NCBI GenBank assembly: GCA_014529385.2
Contig: CM043963.1
Coordinates: 76,432,912-76,496,911, forward strand
Direction: 5' to 3'
DNA: 64,000 nt
From: Adiantum capillus-veneris
Taxonomy: Eukaryota; Streptophyta; Polypodiopsida; Polypodiales; Pteridaceae
Both the position numbers and the translations under genes were made by a program. Under the pieces are notes generated by a model, which was given only the letters and a program-made list of their open reading frames with translations, searched no databases and had not been told where the DNA came from. Each line of letters begins with the position of its first letter. Position 1 is the first letter of the stretch. Below are positions 1 through 10,800 of the stretch, one piece after another.

Positions 1-48
1 GTGGCATGCACAATCACGTTAGCCGAACTCGTGAGGTTATGACCAAAC

Positions 49-531
49 ATGTGGACTATCGTAGGAAAATGCTTAGAAAAATTTGGGGTAAAAGACCCTA
101 CCTCGAAGCTTCAAGAAGGGATCAGAGAATTGGACAAGCCTCAACTAAACACTAGGCCTGTACCTTTAAACAAGGTTGGAGAATATTGTGAGAGAGAAGA
201 TGGAAATACCACACTAACAGTAGAATGTCAAGAACTAGTATCCAAAGCTATTCTTGACAGTGGAGCAGGAGTTGCTATCGCCACCAAAGAAATCTGGAAA
301 AAATGGAGAAAATCGGCTTTGAAAGCTACCAGAATGAAATTGCCAACTGGCAAATGGGTTCATGGAAAAGCCTCTAGGACTTTTAGAAAAAGTAATTGTC
401 ACCTCTTGTGGAATTGAGTATGAGCATACATTTACAATAGTTGATTTTGACAAAAAGAACAATTACGAGATCATCTTGGGAAGACCATTCATTAGACAAT
501 TAAAGATGGTACAAGATTGGGGTTAGGACCA
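49..531 (+). pseudogene. Element A: retropepsin PR1
   Basis: Aspartic protease domain of the pol polyprotein. It contains the catalytic triplet in ILDSGAGV (around 255-275) and, after a frameshift near 385-400, the C-terminal hallmark IILGRPF at about 472-490 followed by the VQDW strand. The preceding NKVGEYCE...GNTTL segment also occurs in element E (58452-58690) and, as NKLGQYFE...NATL, in element G, which fixes this as the PR1 position before RT. The Asp is present here, unlike in E and G. The first ATG in the open frame is probably only internal to the polyprotein. Frameshifted and not functional as it stands. Confidence 0.85.
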
Positions 532-1701
532 CATATACCTCAGGCGAGGGGACACTACAACCAAAATATATCTACAAGACCATAGCTACAAGGATGTGAA
601 CCAAACACCATTGGAAGAGTTTGATTCGGCTACATTAGCAGGGTCCGAACTCCCAACATGGTTAGGGCAGAAAAAAGGTCTATGGATGTGCAGAGCTTCA
701 CATTATGGAAGCTTAAAAAGAGAGGAATGCATCTTAGAAAGAGCTATTGAGGACAAGGATTACATTCCGGAACCTTTCCCGAAGATGCTTTAGACCCTCT
801 GGAATGGGAACACATACTAGCAACATTGGATGTCTGTACCATTACAGATAGCCCAACGACAAAATTTTGTGATAAGGATGGCTATGATGTGCTACCCTAT
901 TACATGGTAAACCTTATACCAACAGGGGATGAGTATGTAGACTCACCAGAACAAGAAGAGTTTTATGACTCCTATGAGCATCTGGAACTAAGTCACGATG
1001 CAGATAACGAGCATTCAGACAGCTTGAGTGAGAGTAGGGAAACAACTACAAATATCATATTTTATGATTTTGCAAATCAACACCCTAGACGTCAGGAACG
1101 CTATAGGAAAAAAAGGGCAGAAAACAAGATTAGAGAAAACCCGATGCCCAGGATAAAAGACAAAACGCACTTTCTAATGCTAGTCAAGGCAGAGTATTGT
1201 GTAAAAGACAAAATATCTGGGAGATTTTTAAGAAATCAAGAGATAAGAACACAAGAGGAAATAAAACAAGCACAAAAAACTAAAACAGGAACAAAATCAA
1301 GAAAATCTCAACAATCAAAACAGGAAAAGACAAAAGATCCAGAGTGGACCAAAATGGAGCGTAAAAAGAAATACCAAGAACTCAAATGGTCCTTACGAGA
1401 GGTATGGACTATTGAAGAAGAAAGTGAAGGTAAGGAGGATTCAAAAAAAGGGAACATGAATGTACCATCCCATTATCGAAAATTTGCTATCCAATATAGA
1501 AAAATCATAATGACACCACCAATAAGGGAAAGAATAAACCAAGAATCTTACGATGGGCCGGAAAATGCAAAACGGATAGACCTCACTGCGCCAGGCGAAG
1601 AGCCTCAACCTGTCTATATAGCAACTGATTTAGAGCATGAAGAAGAAGAAAGGCTAACACAACTTCTCAAGAAGTATAAAGATGTGTTTGCATGGTCCTA
1701 A
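532..1701 (+). pseudogene. Element A: PR-RT connector of pol
   Basis: Lysine/glutamate-rich linker between PR1 and RT, in two open pieces (596-793 and 826-1701). It ends with a conserved ATDLEHEEEERLTQLLKKY motif and VFAW, which in element G (about 49150-49230) directly precedes the RT fingers. The linker includes FCDKDGYD, found again as FCDKEG on the minus strand of element E near 41940. Low-complexity and charged, with no catalytic motif. Known plant gypsy polyproteins have a comparable spacer here. The reading frame stops at 1699-1701, exactly where the following pol block turns to the other strand. Confidence 0.75.
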
Positions 1702-2810
1702 CTCCTTCAAGAGCTTCCCCGTTTTGTATCCTTGAAAGATGATCCGCGCGTAGATGATTTTTACCTTTTTTTACTACCACTATGAAGTCAAACTCTAGCA
1801 ATACAATAAACCAGCGTACAATTCTCCCAGTATTGCATGGTTTATTTACTAGATACAAAAGAGCTTGATGATCTGTGAAGAACACAAATTTGTTTGCAAG
1901 CAAGTAATGCCGAAATTTCTTTACAACATAAATCATTCCTAATCCCTCTCTTTCAGTGGTGGTGTAGTTATTTTTTGCACTATTTAGCTGTCGGCTCGCA
2001 TAACAAACTGGGAAATCCATTGTTCCGTCTCCAGGTTGAGTTAGAATACTCCCAATTGCGTATGCAGATGCATTAATGTGAACATGGAATATCTTTTCCC
2101 AATCTGGTGCTTTAAGCACAGGTGCTGATAGAAGGTTTTCCTTAAGCTTTTGGAATGAAGTTTCACACTCCTTAGTCCAATCGAAACTGACTAATAAGCG
2201 ATATAGAGGTTATGCAATGACCGCATACATATATATGAATCTTCGATAGTATCCACAGTGTCCCATGAAAGATTGTACTTGCTTGGCATTAGTAGGCCTG
2301 AGAAAGTCTGCTATGACTCTAATTTTGTCTAGGTCAATGGTTATGCCATTTCTTGAAACAATATGTCCTAAGATGCGGCCTTGACTTACCAAAAATATGC
2401 ATCTTTCTGGGTTGAGACAGATTCAATATGTTCTGCACTTCTCAAATACCTTTTGTAAATGGTCAATGTGTTCTTCTCTAATAAGAGAGTGGACACGGAG
2501 ATCATCCATATATATTTCCAAGAATATTTTTAGGTATTCTTTGAACGCATGAGTCATTAACCTTTGGAAGGTGTCTGGAGCATTGGTTAGGCCAAAAGGC
2601 ATAACTCTATACGCATATATTCCCCACTCAGTGGCAAATGCTGTTTTATGTTGATCCTCTCATACCTGATGCTTATATTTTGAATATTGAAATGATACCC
2701 AAATGGTCTCAGAAAATTGTTAGCATTCTTTCCTTTGGAGGTAGATTTGATAACAAGGAAGACAGAACCAAGCAAAAAACTTTCAATTGATTGTAGGACG
2801 ACTGTACCAT
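1702..2810 (-). pseudogene. Element A: reverse transcriptase and RNase H block, inverted in place
   Basis: Read on the minus strand, the block runs from RT palm to RNase [13 protein letters not shown] at about 2610-2570, the catalytic IYMDDL at about 2515-2500, LGHIVS (about 2372), the GYYRRFI thumb motif (about 2260-2235), then RNase H with VHINASAYAIGS (Asp replaced by Asn), TTTEREGL, FFTDHQALLYL and ADHLSR near 1735. The same domains in element G are collinear with PR and integrase, so here the segment has flipped between the linker (ends 1701) and the zinc modules (from 2835). The RT fingers region is missing or unrecognisable. Frameshifts lie near 2120-2210 and 2400-2600. Confidence 0.85.
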
Positions 2811-2834
2811 CTAGGCTCGTACCAAATTCTACGC

Positions 2835-3239
2835 TTACGTATAAATCCGGAGGAATTCAAGTGTTAACTTGAAGAAGCACACATGCAAGACTGTGCATTT
2901 CATTGTTCAACAATGAAAACACACCAAAGATTGAAACACTTAGGAGTTTATTGGCCAACTATGTATGCTGACGCACATGCTTATGTAAACAATTGTACTA
3001 TATGTAGTGCCAAACGACCGGTGGATCACGCGACATTGTTTTAGGTAACCATTGCACCTGCATGGAGTCAATATATCATTGATTTCTTAACAACAAGGAC
3101 ATTTCTTGAAAACATAACAAAAGCGTGAAAAACGGCTATAGAGTTAGAAGCTCAAGACTTTAATTTATTTGAAAATCAACTCTACAAGCGAGGAAAGGAC
3201 AATCAACTTAGAATTTGTGCAAGTGAAAGTGAATACCTG
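2835..3239 (+). pseudogene. Element A: extra N-terminal H2C2 zinc module plus connector
   Basis: In the same frame as the integrase that follows, with stops at 2865, 3042 and 3126. It carries a full His-His-Cys-Cys set: His codons at 2880 and 2901, Cys codons at 2994 and 3003 (CTIC), around the usual LGVYWPTM signature. A connector then follows (APAWSQYIIDFLTT ... NQLYKRGKDNQLRIC) that leads into a second H2C2 module. Integrases of this group normally have one such module. Element D has the same double arrangement, whereas element G has only the second. Integrase H2C2 modules fold around zinc; a role for the extra copy is unknown. Confidence 0.75.
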
Positions 3240-4307
3240 ATGATTCTAGAACACGCACATGGAGGAATAAGTGGAGGCCATTTTTCAGGCGATAAGACGG
3301 CAAAAATTGTCTTAACCACAGGAAGATGGTGGCCTACATTGCACATGGATGCTGAGGAGATTGGAAAGCGTTGTGACGCATGTCAGCACACTAAGGTGCC
3401 ATTAAAGAGAGATGAGATGCCACTACGGCCAATGATGGGAGCACGGGCATTTGCAAAATGGGGAATTGATTTTGTGGGACCTATTTCACCCCCTGCATAT
3501 CGCACCCATACCCAATATATCATTGTGGCTACGGACTATCTCACAAAATGGGCGGAAGCCAAAGCAACACAAAAAGCAGACGCAAGAACCACTGCACAAT
3601 TTTTGTATGAGAATGTCTTTGTACGATACGGATTACCAATAGAAATTGTCAGTGATCGAGGAACACATTTTCTTAATGAAGTCATTGAATATCTGCTAGA
3701 GGAATTCATGGTCATACATAAGAAATCTGCTCCATATCATCCACAGGCAAATGGACAAGCTGAGGCCACAAATAAAACCCTATGCACTGTTTTGATTGTA
3801 TTAGAGTCAAGGACTGACTGGGATCAACAATTACACTCAACACTATGGGCATACCGGGTAGCTTATAAAACATCTATTGGAACAACACCGTACAACATGG
3901 TGTTTGGTCTAAATGCTATATTACCCGTAGAGTTTTTGATTCCAACTCTACGAGTTGCGAGACGCTTAGAATGGATTGGCCATGAACTCTCTTCAAGAAT
4001 AGATGATCTTGAAAAGCTAGATGAACTTCGACTGAGAGTTGTAGCTTCGATCTACGCTAAGAAGCGACGACAAAAAGAGTTTTTTGACAAGCATGTACAT
4101 ACAAAAGACTTCAAAACAAGTGATTATGTACTTGTTTACACTTTGAAGCAACATGCCAAGAAACTTAAAAGGCGAGGGATGGGACCCTTTGTGATTAGTG
4201 ATTTATCACCAAGTGGAGTAGTCATATTTGCGACATTGGATGGTGAAGAATTGCCAAATTGGATTAGTAGATGTAGGTTAAAGAAGTATCATTTACCACT
4301 AACATAG
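3240..4307 (+). CDS. Element A: integrase (open segment of pol)
   Basis: An uninterrupted 355-residue stretch covering most of integrase. It has the H2C2 zinc module (His5/His7 and His14, Cys45, Cys48 in RCDACQ), then the catalytic DDE core: Asp77 in WGIDFVGP, Asp139 in IVSDRGTHF, Glu175 in NGQAEATNK, a DD(35)E spacing. The C-terminal region ends with the GPF / LDGEELPNWI / RLKKYH block; no chromodomain is visible. The ATG is only a convenient internal methionine, because the frame is continuous with upstream pol. This enzyme inserts the element cDNA into chromosomal DNA with a short target duplication. It is the best-preserved domain of A. Confidence 0.9.
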   Translation: MILEHAHGGISGGHFSGDKTAKIVLTTGRWWPTLHMDAEEIGKRCDACQHTKVPLKRDEMPLRPMMGARAFAKWGIDFVGPISPPAYRTHTQYIIVATDYLTKWAEAKATQKADARTTAQFLYENVFVRYGLPIEIVSDRGTHFLNEVIEYLLEEFMVIHKKSAPYHPQANGQAEATNKTLCTVLIVLESRTDWDQQLHSTLWAYRVAYKTSIGTTPYNMVFGLNAILPVEFLIPTLRVARRLEWIGHELSSRIDDLEKLDELRLRVVASIYAKKRRQKEFFDKHVHTKDFKTSDYVLVYTLKQHAKKLKRRGMGPFVISDLSPSGVVIFATLDGEELPNWISRCRLKKYHLPLT

Positions 4308-5440
4308 GATATGCTTCAACAAATCCATCATGACAAACAACACAAAAAGGAGAAACAGAGGGTAATCGAAGAGGCACAAGCAGACGCAAAAGAGCGCATC
4401 GCAAAAAGAAGGCTTCTCCGCCAACAACAACAAATTGGATCACCTTTGCGAATAAATGCTATTTGATTAACGAATTTTAATGAAGACGCAGTGGATCCCA
4501 TAATCGTAAAAGTGAGTAGCAATCAAGTCGACTCAACGACATTGCTTGATTCTGGATCTCAAGCAAATCTGATCTCTTACAAATTATATAAATAGCTCAA
4601 GCTTGAGGAACAACTCCATCCTACTCAACAAGCTCTGGAGAGTAGTACATCACATTCGCTAGGAACATTGGGCTGAACAATATTGCATGTACAAATACAT
4701 CAATATGTTTACCCCCACAAGTTTTATGTGGTTGAGGATGTGAGCACACTACACCCCATGTTGTTGGGACAACCTTGGCAGAAAGAGTATAATGTGCAAA
4801 TAGATTGGAATTCGGATACATTCATAATTCAGCATGCACAAGAACAATAGGTGGTAGCCTTTACTCAAACAACCCTGAAGAACCAGATAATAGCACCACC
4901 ATCACTGGATAAAGAACAAAAAGGATGGATGCCAATAAAGCAAAACACGCATGTTAGCAACACGCGAAAAATAAGTATAGGTACGGAAGGATAGAGGCGA
5001 CCTGGCATACAAACCACAATACAACAGCAGAAGTCAACAGAAGAACACAATTAAACCAAAAACCAAGGGAATAAAAAAGACATGGATCCCGAAGAGAATG
5101 CTCAGTAACCACTTAAATGCGACACGCCTTTGGATCCCCAAACCAAAGCAACAGGAACTCCCTTCAGTACAATCAACACCAACAGCCAGACACTCACTAA
5201 ATATGCAACCGGCAATCCGATCTATGTGGGTGTCGATCAGAAGAACAGCAATGACGACCAAGGAAGAGGAAATAAACCTACAAAAGACTCCACAAAAAAA
5301 CTCCAAAGGGCAATTAACAGAGAACAAGATTATAGCTATAACAGAAATGACACTTCCATCAACGGAAACAACCACGGCCATATCGACAGTAGTGGCAACC
5401 CAAGAAACTTTTGCAAAGAAGACGATCAAATAAAGAGCTG
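4308..5440 (+). pseudogene. Element A: second retropepsin-like domain (PR2) and W-[IV]-P-K tail
   Basis: Directly after integrase, and in the same frame to about 4860, lies a second aspartic-protease-like domain: TTLLDSGSQANLIS with the Asp codon at 4548-4550, and a C-terminal MLLGQPWQ...VQIDW strand near 4755-4810. Stops at 4305, in the KLYK-stop-LKLEE segment and near 4670 break it. Beyond it, a charged tail (frameshifted; open part 5098-5433) has two W-I-P-K motifs near 5083 and 5130. Elements E and G have the same layout, so this is a family feature and not a stray PR copy. Function is inferred from fold motifs only. Confidence 0.75.
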
Positions 5441-6109
5441 TTGAGTTACAAATTTTACTTGCAAAGAAAAATTGCCAACCCAACCAAGAACAAGTAGGAA
5501 ACCTCGACGTCGAATGCCCATAAGCATCTTGCTAATTCCCTCCTCCCGCATAGCATTAATTTTTCCATGCATTGACTGAGTACGCATCAAATAGGGCCAC
5601 ATTACAAGACCGCGTATTAGCACAATTTTAACCCATGCACTGCACATACCCCGAGGCGATACCTTGTCATCTGAGAGGACTCCGACTAGGAGGGGGTGAG
5701 GCATTCTCAATGCGGACCCAATTAGGTGAGAAGAGCAAAAAAAGGGCATGTTTTTCGACTATTTTGAACGGTTTTCATTTGATTGCGAAATTTTCTGGAC
5801 TAACCTAAGTACATATGCCCTTATACAACACGAATCTACAAGTATATGGGGCCAAACGCCAAATTAGGCCTCTAGGTGTGTGTATATATGTATAAATAGC
5901 CATTTTTCGGGCAAAATATTGGTAAAACAAAGAAATCCGGCCATAAAAATTGCATGTGAGTGTACATAGTGTTTTGCGGTGATGTTTTTGAGTTTTTGTG
6001 ATTTTTGGGGTTTTTTTGGGTTTATTTTGCTATTTTCTTTTTAATTTTACTAATTATCGGCAAAAAATTTTCAAAAATACAAAAAGCAGGTGAAATACGA
6101 TCGTAATGA
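5441..6109 (+). other. Non-coding A/T-rich stretch between pol and the 3' ORF region
   Basis: I see no conserved coding signal here. The stretch has short T-rich and A-rich runs at 5990-6120. Element D lacks it together with PR2: its sequence passes from the integrase end directly to the segment homologous to A from about 6060 on. Confidence 0.5.
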
Positions 6110-6484
6110 AAAACAAAAAATATGGGGATAATCAGTGACTATAGGACAACCTATGGTACAATGGGGGTGCAATTATGTGAATGTAGCGGGAGGCGTGTTT
6201 TGGCCAGATTTTGACCGAAACATCAAATTCCTCGGAAACTGGGCAAACGGAGTCCAAATCAGGAACTTTTTGAGCCTAAACCGTATCTCGCAAGAAGTTA
6301 GGAGCACATGTCAAATTTCATAGAAAGTGGTCCGAGGACCCCCATTATAAGATTTTTTCACTTCACTGCGAGCTCATTTCTACTATTTCCTTCTTGAGAG
6401 AGAGCTCTAGCCACCTAGAACGAACCGGACTTCCAGCTGCTTCTACGATGTGCACGACCACCTGCCAGGCTCCAGATATGAGAG
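6110..6484 (+). other. Element A: conserved untranslated segment (probable 5' exon for the 3' ORF)
   Basis: This stretch aligns by eye along its length with the minus strand of element D (about 22560 down to 22182). Shared blocks include GGGTGCAATTATG, CAAATCA(G/A)GAA, GCACAT(G/A)TCAAATTT, AGCTCATTT and the terminal GATATGAGAG. No long reading frame is shared, so it looks like an untranslated but retained segment. A TATA-like ATTATAAGAT at 6347-6356 may be a promoter, with GATAAAAGAT at the same place in D. In A it is followed by GTAGGC, in D directly by the 3' ORF start. Confidence 0.6.
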
Positions 6485-7877
6485 GTAGGCTCAGCACCAT
6501 GAGCTTTTCACGTATGTTTGATGTTTTAAACTAGTGTAGGGTTCACACAGGGAACGGGCAGTAGAGACCTACAGGTAGAGGTAGCCACCTAACGGCTAAC
6601 CCAATATCAATAAGGCTTCATAGGGGGTTTACCCTAGCATAGGAGACCACTCTTGAATGCACAAAGGCGGCAAAAAACCATTGGGAAAAAACCTGGCACC
6701 ACAAGCCCTGCAAGTGGCCACCAAGTGGTAAATCGGTGGAAAGTCGCCCAAATGCTACCAAAACTCATTGGTAGGAGCATCTCGACATGCTCTACAAGGC
6801 TATATAGCCCACATGGCCATAAGGCGACCCGAAGAATTCCTCAGAAGACATCCTACACATAGAATGTCTCAGGGCCTCTCTTGCAAGCCAAACTCAATAT
6901 CTCACCTCATACACAGCTTCTACATAGCTAATACATGCTAGCCATCAAGTTTCATCACATTTGGACAAGAGTTGACCTCATATGCATCAAAAAAACGGAA
7001 AGTCAGAGCGTAGAGGCAATAAAGGGTCATAGACCTACCAAAACTAGTCCAAATCACATGAAACATGCACAATATACTCATTATCACATTGCCAAGCTAA
7101 CTGTGGAGTCAGACATGAAAAAATAGTGAAATAGACATCCTACGCGTAGGAGGTCTAAATGCCCTATTTGACCTCCAGCTGGTGTTTTTGAGTTTCACGT
7201 CTTCACAAGCTCATATATCAAATTTCAAGACAGACCCATCACATTTAGCCCCCAAAACCTCAAAGATGCACTTTTTTGAGCCTAAAAACATTAAACATGC
7301 TCCTAACAACACCAATACTTATCCAAATCAAAATATAAGAAAAGGGCCATGTTCTACATGCTAAGGGCTACCCATAGACCTAAAATCAAGTCATTCTAAG
7401 ATAAGAGACATACTACGCGTAGGATGTCTCCAGGGTCATATTGACCTTATGTGCAGGAGTTGACATCATGGGAGTCTTTTACATAGTATAAGAAGCCTAC
7501 ATATCAAATTTCAAGCCAATTGGATATCGTTTGCCCATCCATATAGGACATCCTACCCATTTTGTGAGCCAAAAGCCTAAATCTGCTCAAAATTGCACTT
7601 TTTGATGTCCAAATCAAATTCCAAGTACATAGCCATGTTGCACGGGTCAAGGGCCACAAGCATGTCAAGTTTCATCAAAATCAGAGGAAGTAGACATACT
7701 ACGCGTAGGATGTCTACATGCTTATTTTTCAGCCAAAAACCTACTGTGGGCAATTGCATGGCTTCCCTAGTCCCTTTTGAGTTCTTATTTCAATTTTCAA
7801 GTCATTTGGGTAGTCAGAACTCAGTTTACCAGCAAATCTGTGAAAAAACGCTAACTTTGGACTACTGAGTGCAACAG
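6485..7877 (+). other. Element A: probable intron ahead of the 3' ORF
   Basis: The segment begins GTAGGC after GATATGAGAG and ends GCAACAG before GATCCATGG. A branch-point-like CGCTAACTT lies near 7847-7855. In element D the two flanks are joined as GATATGAGAG/GATCAATGG with nothing between, exactly what splicing would produce. The interior contains four palindrome-headed repeats about 280 bp apart and no convincing ORF. An insertion in A is the alternative, but the GT/AG ends and lack of an obvious target duplication favour an intron. Confidence 0.6.
6846..7715 (+). repeat. Palindrome-headed repeats, about 280 bp apart (4 palindromes)
   Basis: Near-perfect 24-bp palindromes with core CATCCTACGCGTAGGATG lie at 6846-6869, 7133-7156, 7406-7429 and 7692-7715 (spacings 287, 273, 286). 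A degraded half is at 7541-7555. The sequence between them shares phrases such as (C/T)ATCAAATTTCAAG and GTCAAGTTTCATCA, so these are diverged tandem units. They lie inside the intron-like segment of A. Confidence 0.75.
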
Positions 7878-7882
7878 GATCC

Positions 7883-10800
7883 ATGGCAGCCACAAAGTCA
7901 CCTGCAAAGAAGAAGAGGATGGCTATCAAGGACTACTTGGAAGAAGTGGAGCCTTTTGTTATCCCAGAGGGAACCCTGAAGCCCACAAGCACTTGGATTG
8001 AAGGTGACCTACTAGAAGCCAATGATCTGAGAATCTACCAAGGAGTGTTTAAAGATCCGGAGGGAAATGCAGTGGAGCTACGCATGATCCCTCACGAGCT
8101 CAGTGAATTTGTCAGGAGCAAGATGGGGGACTACTTGGAGAAACTGGATCTCCACAATTACTTTGAAGCCTTGCCAGCAGGGATTGATGTTAAAAGAGTG
8201 TGGGAATTTGTCACCACAATCAAAGAGAACGGCATAGCCAGAGTTATAGATCTGCAAGGCAAGCCTAATAAGATGATTGTCATAACAGAGGAGGTGGTGG
8301 CAGCAGCACTTGACCTCTCTAATGCAGGAGACAGTGTGACTAAGAGACGAGATGACATTAAGGTCTACTCAGAGAAGAAAAATAACTATACATTTGAAGA
8401 TATTGCAAACCCAAAGGTGGCCATCATGAGCCAATTATACAATTAGTACTTCCACATGTGTACCAAGCAGCCACAGAAATACAGGATGCCACCTGGAGCT
8501 ATTGCCACCACTTTCACTTGGGTGATGCAGAAGAGCCACCCGAGGGAGATAGACTATGCCGCTTACACTCACTACAACCTTGTGAGAATGGGGACCAAAA
8601 ATCCCACTTATATTGTGCCTGGTGAGTTTATAACCAAAGTCATCTATGGAGCATTGGATTCCAAGGGAAATTGGCCTCTATCTCCATCCCAAAATGATTG
8701 GCTCAAGCTGAAGGAAGAAAAAGAATAAGAGCGTCCTAAGGCTCCAAGGGTAGCCACAAGGTTGAAGTGCCATTTAGAGACAGTGCCAGAAGAGCCACCA
8801 CAGCCCAAGAAGGGGAAGAAAGAAACTCTACAGGTGCTAGTAAAGGAAACAAAGTCACAAAAAGCAGCAAGGTTAAAAAGACTAATGGAGAGTTTCAGAG
8901 CTGAGAGGATGCTAAAAGGGGATCTGAGCGAATTATGGAAGCCTTCACTTGAGGCTATGTCTAGATCTTCTCAAAGGACTAAAAGGGATCGCTTTGAAGA
9001 TTATATAAAGAATTTTGAGATCTTAGATGGTACGGCTGAGAATATCCCAAACATACCTTTTACCAAAGAAGAAGTTGATGATGTGAGACGATAGCTGCTG
9101 AAAGAGCAAGAAAATGCAGAAAGAGAGAGGAAAACAAAGGCTGATTGGGACTTCAAGAAGAAGCAACCAACCCCACCATCAAGCTGAGAATCCAGCCCTC
9201 CACCATCACCACCTCCTCTTAGTCCTACTCAACCTCTACAGATTGAGGAGTTAATTAAATCTGAGAAGCTGCAAGTCTCTAAGGAAGAATAGGACAAAGA
9301 GAAAGAGTCTAAACCAGAGCTGGAGAAGCCAGATCCAGAAGCAAAAAACTATAGAATATTCCTTGATCTACTAGCTGCTGGATACTCTCGAGAAGAGGCA
9401 GCTCATGCAGCTTTTCAGTTTTCTAGCACTAGGCCCAAAGAATATATGTTGAGCCCTCGATTGGTGGAGTTGAAAGAAATGGTCACAAATATAATGGATT
9501 TACAGCCACAAGCCAATGATTGGGATGAGGTGATGCAAAGACTCATTGGGCTCAAAGTAAGGTCTATGGCCACTAAGATTGAGTGTGATAATCTCAAAGT
9601 AAATGAAGTTCAAATCAAAGCCGAGGTGGACTCGCTGCAAAAGTAGGGCCAAGAGAACACACAGAAGCAAGCCAAGCTGCAAGCTGATCTGGACGCGGCA
9701 CTAAAAAGATGCCAAGAACTGGAAAGCAAGCAACAAAACAAAAGCTTCAAAGAGCAGATGAGGAGTATAAGAAAATCAACAAATCACTGACGGATGCGGA
9801 GAAAGAAAGGGACAACTTGACATTCCAACTTGCCGATGAGTCCAAAGAAGTGGAGACTTTGAGGAATGCTAAGGAAAAAGCTGAGCTAGAACATGAGGCC
9901 AGCCAGGACGAAGTTATAGAGCTGAAAGATCAAATAAAAGTGAAGGATCAGACAATCCAGAGGCTAAGGGCATCTCTGGGAAGAGTCGGATCCGCGGACT
10001 CAACTAGCATTGCTTCAGAGAAGGATATGTATGAAGAATAGATGAAGGAACTCCAAAAGGAGTTGACACTAGAGAAGAGACAAAGATTGATGCTGATCAA
10101 GGACTCCCTAGTGATGTAAAGCCGTTTGGAGGATGAGAACAAGGCCATGAAAGATGAGCTACCAGCCTTGAAAAAGAAGATGGACGAGGATCTCAAGAAG
10201 ATGCAAACTGAAAATGAAGACACCAAGAAGAAGCTAGAAGAGGCTGAGAAAGCCAATGCTCAATTGAACGACCTTTTAGTGACCATGGGGGATCAAGCTG
10301 AATAGGAAAAGAAAGCATATCAAAAGTAGATTGATGAGCTAAAAGACCAACAGAAGACTGAAGAGCCACATTTGAGCACAGGGCCAACAGCTATGGAAGG
10401 AATTGATATAGACAATGTGTCAGATCCTTGTGGGACAATCCCAAGAGCCCCATCTCTGACACAAGAAGAAGAAGACAATCTACAAAAGGCAATAGAAGCG
10501 GCCATAAAAGACACCACCAAAGAAGCAATGTAGTGGGAGCAGAGGATATTGAAGTCTATGACCATTCAAAAATTAGATGCAAATTTCGTTCGACATGAAT
10601 GGCTACAACCCTCTCTCCCATATCCTCTTCTCAAGTATGAAGCTGCTACACTAAACAAGAGGATTAAAGAGGAGCCGATAGTGCCACTATACGAAGAAGA
10701 TATCACCAAACCAGAAGGTGTTAAGCTTATTGTGGACTTTCAGCCAAAATGGAGGAAGGCATGGCTAACTAAATACCCACAATATTTAGTACATTTGGTA

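Noticed and set aside
5034-5483. 150-codon minus-strand ORF opposite A's PR2 tail, with hydrophobic stretches
   Set aside because: It is antisense to the charged W-[IV]-P-K tail shared with E and G. The hydrophobic look comes from reading Lys/Glu/Gln-rich codons backwards.
4308-6060. Absence of PR2 from D explained by splicing of a second intron
   Set aside because: The flanks in A and D do not join at clear GT and AG sites; a plain deletion is as likely.
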